A stretch of 64,000 bases of DNA from Mycogone perniciosa (lineage: Eukaryota > Ascomycota > Sordariomycetes > Hypocreales > Hypocreaceae): positions 62,001 to 126,000 of the forward strand of contig JAOALB010000137.1 of the NCBI GenBank assembly GCA_025331125.1. The letters are read 5' to 3'. Positions 62,901 through 64,000 of this stretch are shown piece after piece; within the stretch, counting starts at the first letter, position 1, and every line of letters starts with the position of its first letter. The position numbers and the translations under genes were made by a program. The notes below the pieces were generated by a model. That model was given only the letters and a program-made list of their open reading frames with translations. It ran no database searches and was not told the DNA's origin.

Positions 62901-64000
62901 AAAGAGTTCAGGGGTCCGAGCGTCAAGTCCAAGTAGGCAAGACTCCTACTGGTATGGACAACAACAACAACAACAGAGCTTTAGAGCACCAGGTTGGCGA
63001 TCTGTCCTTGTATGGTTTCTACCTTCAATCTATTGGAAAATTGCCGTTTGCAATATTTCTGCTGTTAGCAGCTGCGTTCATTATTACGACTAAAATGCCA
63101 GGTCAGCATCTCCATCAGATTTGTCTGCGTAACTCCAACCTGCATTCCGCCGCTGACTTGATAACAGAGATCTGGATTCGCATATGGCTTGAGACTGATC
63201 CAGAAAGTAATTGGTATTTTGCTGGGTATGCTGTCTGGGCAGTATTGTCATCTCTGACGGCATTCTCCGCAGTCGGGTAAGACCTCCCCGGTTAGGTCAT
63301 AATAATTGGCTCATGGTCTTGTAGATTTTTTTTGCTAAAGCTGGTGCCCAAATCCGCTGAGAATCTCCACCGACTGTTGCTAGACACTGTGGTGAGGTTT
63401 GCTTCCCCTATATATCAAGCATAGTGGAGGTATTGATGGTTGTTCAGGGCGTCATTGTGGTATTTTTCCATGACAGATACTGGAACAATACTCCATAGGT
63501 AAGCGCTACTATTGATAGCTTCCTGTGCTCTTGCTAAAAGAAAGTATTACAGATTCAGTCAAGACATGACTCTAGTTAACCAGGTTCTCCCAATGTCTGT
63601 TTTCGAATTGACGTGTTGTATGATAACTCTTCTCAGAAGTCACATTTAAACAGGACCACTGACTGCTCTAGATACATTCGTCATCTTATGCGACGTCGCT
63701 ATTATTGCCTCTGGAGCTCAGTATACGGCAGCTACTATCCCGTTGTTTCTAGTAGCCCTATACTTTCTGCAGAGATACTACCTACGAACGTCCCGCCAAA
63801 TGCGGCATCTCGACCTTGAAGCCAAGTCACCAATCTATACACAGTTCACAGAGATAGCCACAGGCGTGCAGCATATACGTGCCTTTCACTGGCAATCGAA
63901 GTTCCTTGCTCATAGTTTGCGGCTCCTCGACTATTAGCAGAAACCATACTACTTGATGTTTTGTATCCAACGCTGGCTAACGCTGGCTAACGCTGGTTTT
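59986..64000 (+). pseudogene. ABCC-type (MRP-like) multidrug ABC transporter, broken, 3' end outside window
   Basis: At least twelve exons can be followed (59986-60177, 60251-60784, 60834-61054, 61112-61391, 61439-61684, 61739-62502, 62560-62722, 62778-63276, 63325-63396, 63448-63498, 63553-63617, 63672 to the edge). The N-terminal DFDFTLLFEE segment and membrane helices precede transmembrane domain 1. NBD1 has Walker A GPVGSGKST, signature LSGGQRQRV and Walker B IVLLDDVFSALD. Domain 2 then starts with VPKSAENLH, TDTGTILHRFSQDM and YYLRTSRQMRHLDLEAKSP. Three lesions are present: a missing base at the TTT of 60656-60658 (the frame before it ends in a stop at 60665, while WWLNSTLMAGY continues in another frame), TAG at 63935 before QKPYYLMFCIQRW, and an extra 10-bp CGCTGGCTAA unit at 63971-63990. 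It would have exported small molecules across a membrane. Confidence 0.85.
63971..63996 (+). repeat. 10-bp tandem duplication within the ABC transporter
   Basis: CGCTGGCTAA occurs twice and is followed by CGCTGG. Family members have RWLTLV-like sequence here, which one unit plus the partial unit would encode. The extra unit shifts the frame. Confidence 0.6.

Overview
The window reads as chromosomal DNA of a filamentous ascomycete (Pezizomycotina, plausibly Eurotiales). The evidence is short GT-AG introns of about 50-100 bp, a highly reducing iterative polyketide synthase, fungal gene families (FSH1 hydrolase, F-box, ABCC transporter, LysM, acyl-protein thioesterase), Tad-type LINEs and Ty3/gypsy elements reduced to AT-rich, stop-riddled sequence as expected from repeat-induced point mutation (RIP), and a tRNA-Gly(GCC) with a short intron. 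The organism is inferred, not proven.

Layout. 1-11465: a minus-strand LINE, open at the left edge, split by a Ty3/gypsy-like element (2433-9140, 172-bp LTRs, GTTAT target duplication). 11466-37940: a 26.5-kb island of normal base composition. It holds a decayed LysM gene, a LINE ORF1 relic, a tandem group of 5S rRNA-like genes, a gene with an ADP-ribosyltransferase-like C-terminus, an acyl-protein thioesterase, a small secreted glycine-zipper protein, a 460-bp MITE, a LovG-like serine hydrolase, the PKS (27051-35313) and a broken cyclase-family gene. 37955-51594: a second, plus-strand copy of the same LINE, with a 14-bp target duplication, split by a different Ty3/gypsy element (41094-48822, 402-bp LTRs, GTAGC target duplication). 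51609-64000: tRNA-Gly, a broken F-box gene, an O-methyltransferase, an ankyrin protein and a broken ABCC transporter that runs off the right edge.

How the genes could work together. The PKS has the order KS-AT-DH-MT-ER-KR-ACP and no release domain. The divergent FSH1/LovG-type hydrolase next to it would supply product release. The cyclase-family gene, the O-methyltransferase and the ABC transporter are candidate tailoring and export functions, although the LINE insertion now separates the last two from the core. This assignment is inference from gene families and position.

Main oddity. Otherwise well-preserved genes each carry one or a few lesions. The PKS has one in-frame TGA at 31081. The cyclase-family gene has a TGA and a damaged last splice junction. 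The F-box gene has a TAG. The ABC transporter has a 1-nt frameshift, a TAG and a 10-bp duplication. The locus looks recently silenced between two mirror-image RIP-mutated retrotransposon blocks, unless some lesions are assembly errors. The second notable item is the 5S group: three full 119-bp copies whose helix II strands differ but change together, so pairing is kept.
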